This document shows, piece after piece, positions 59,822-64,000 of a DNA stretch of 64,000 bases. The position numbers were made by a program, and so were the translations under genes. How positions within the stretch are numbered: position 1 is the stretch's first letter; the number at the start of each line of letters is the position of its first letter. The stretch covers positions 248,001-312,000 of the forward strand of contig NZ_CP029078.1 of NCBI RefSeq assembly GCF_005222485.1. Direction: 5' to 3'. This DNA is from Streptomyces griseoviridis (GTDB lineage Bacteria > Actinomycetota > Actinomycetes > Streptomycetales > Streptomycetaceae). The notes under the pieces are model-generated. The model saw only the letters and a program-made list of their open reading frames with translations. It was not told the DNA's origin and searched no databases.

Positions 59822-60023
59822 CGGGGCACTCCGATCTCAGGTCGGGAGGAGGAGAAGTCGGTGGGGCACGGGTGCGCCTCGCGACGGGCGTGCGGGACGC
59901 TCGTGGGCGCGCGCGGGCGGAAGGCCGGCCGTGCGGGTGGGGCGCCGGCCGCCGAGCCCGCCCCACGGTGGGAGGGGGGCCGGTTCGGCGGGCCGGGTGG
60001 TGCGGGGTCGGAGGCTGTGCGGG

Positions 60024-64000
<3,977 letters not shown>

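Overview
The window is a GC-rich stretch (well over 70 % by eye) with dense genes, many GTG starts, ATGA/GTGA overlaps, a SpoIIE-type phosphatase and several secondary-metabolism genes. All of this points to a Streptomyces or close relative. Every assignment comes from reading motifs in the translated sequence; no database search was made.

Layout. (1) 1-4559: a methylmalonyl-CoA mutase operon (small subunit cut by the window edge, large subunit, MeaB chaperone), followed by a cytochrome P450 (4609-5811). (2) 5963-15197: a sugar-utilisation locus with a Tat-lipoprotein binding protein, two ABC permeases, a LacI regulator, GH5-like and GH3 hydrolases, and a GH16-like hydrolase on the other strand. 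No ABC ATPase gene is present. (3) 15371-17782: two small unknown proteins, a BASS-family transporter and a ferritin-like protein. (4) 18035-26052: an eight-gene plus-strand operon (P450, acyl-CoA dehydrogenase, GNAT-like transferase, SRPBCC protein, class-III aminotransferase, ACP, single ketosynthase, NAD(P)-dependent reductase). It looks like a compact route to a processed fatty-chain amine or amide. (5) 26147-31247: an AraC regulator overlapping tail to tail with a PAS-GAF-SpoIIE phosphatase, then a ProP-like transporter.

(6) 31392-64000: an accessory biosynthetic region and the most unusual part. A minus-strand operon (38906 to 31422) holds two paralogous LanB-type glutamylation-domain proteins without elimination domains, a stand-alone adenylation domain, a threonine-dehydratase-like PLP enzyme and a free peptidyl carrier protein. 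Divergent from it are MbtH, a Sfp-type phosphopantetheinyl transferase and an S51 peptidase. Next come two overlapping LuxR-type regulators, and divergent from these a LanM-like synthetase with an apparently intact dehydratase but a cyclase domain that has lost all three zinc ligands. A 65-residue precursor-like peptide with no Cys in its C-terminal half follows, then a large ATP-binding LuxR regulator. From the right edge a minus-strand NRPS operon reads in: an NRPS running off the window, a C-A-PCP-C-A-PCP-TE NRPS, a P450 and an exporter. By eye the A-domain codes suggest a basic residue (Lys-like), then Thr, then an unassigned residue.

The region therefore mixes aminoacyl-tRNA-type chemistry (LanB-like), thiotemplate chemistry (NRPS, PCP, A) and a cyclase-dead lanthipeptide-type system. 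Whether these make one product or two is not decided by the sequence.
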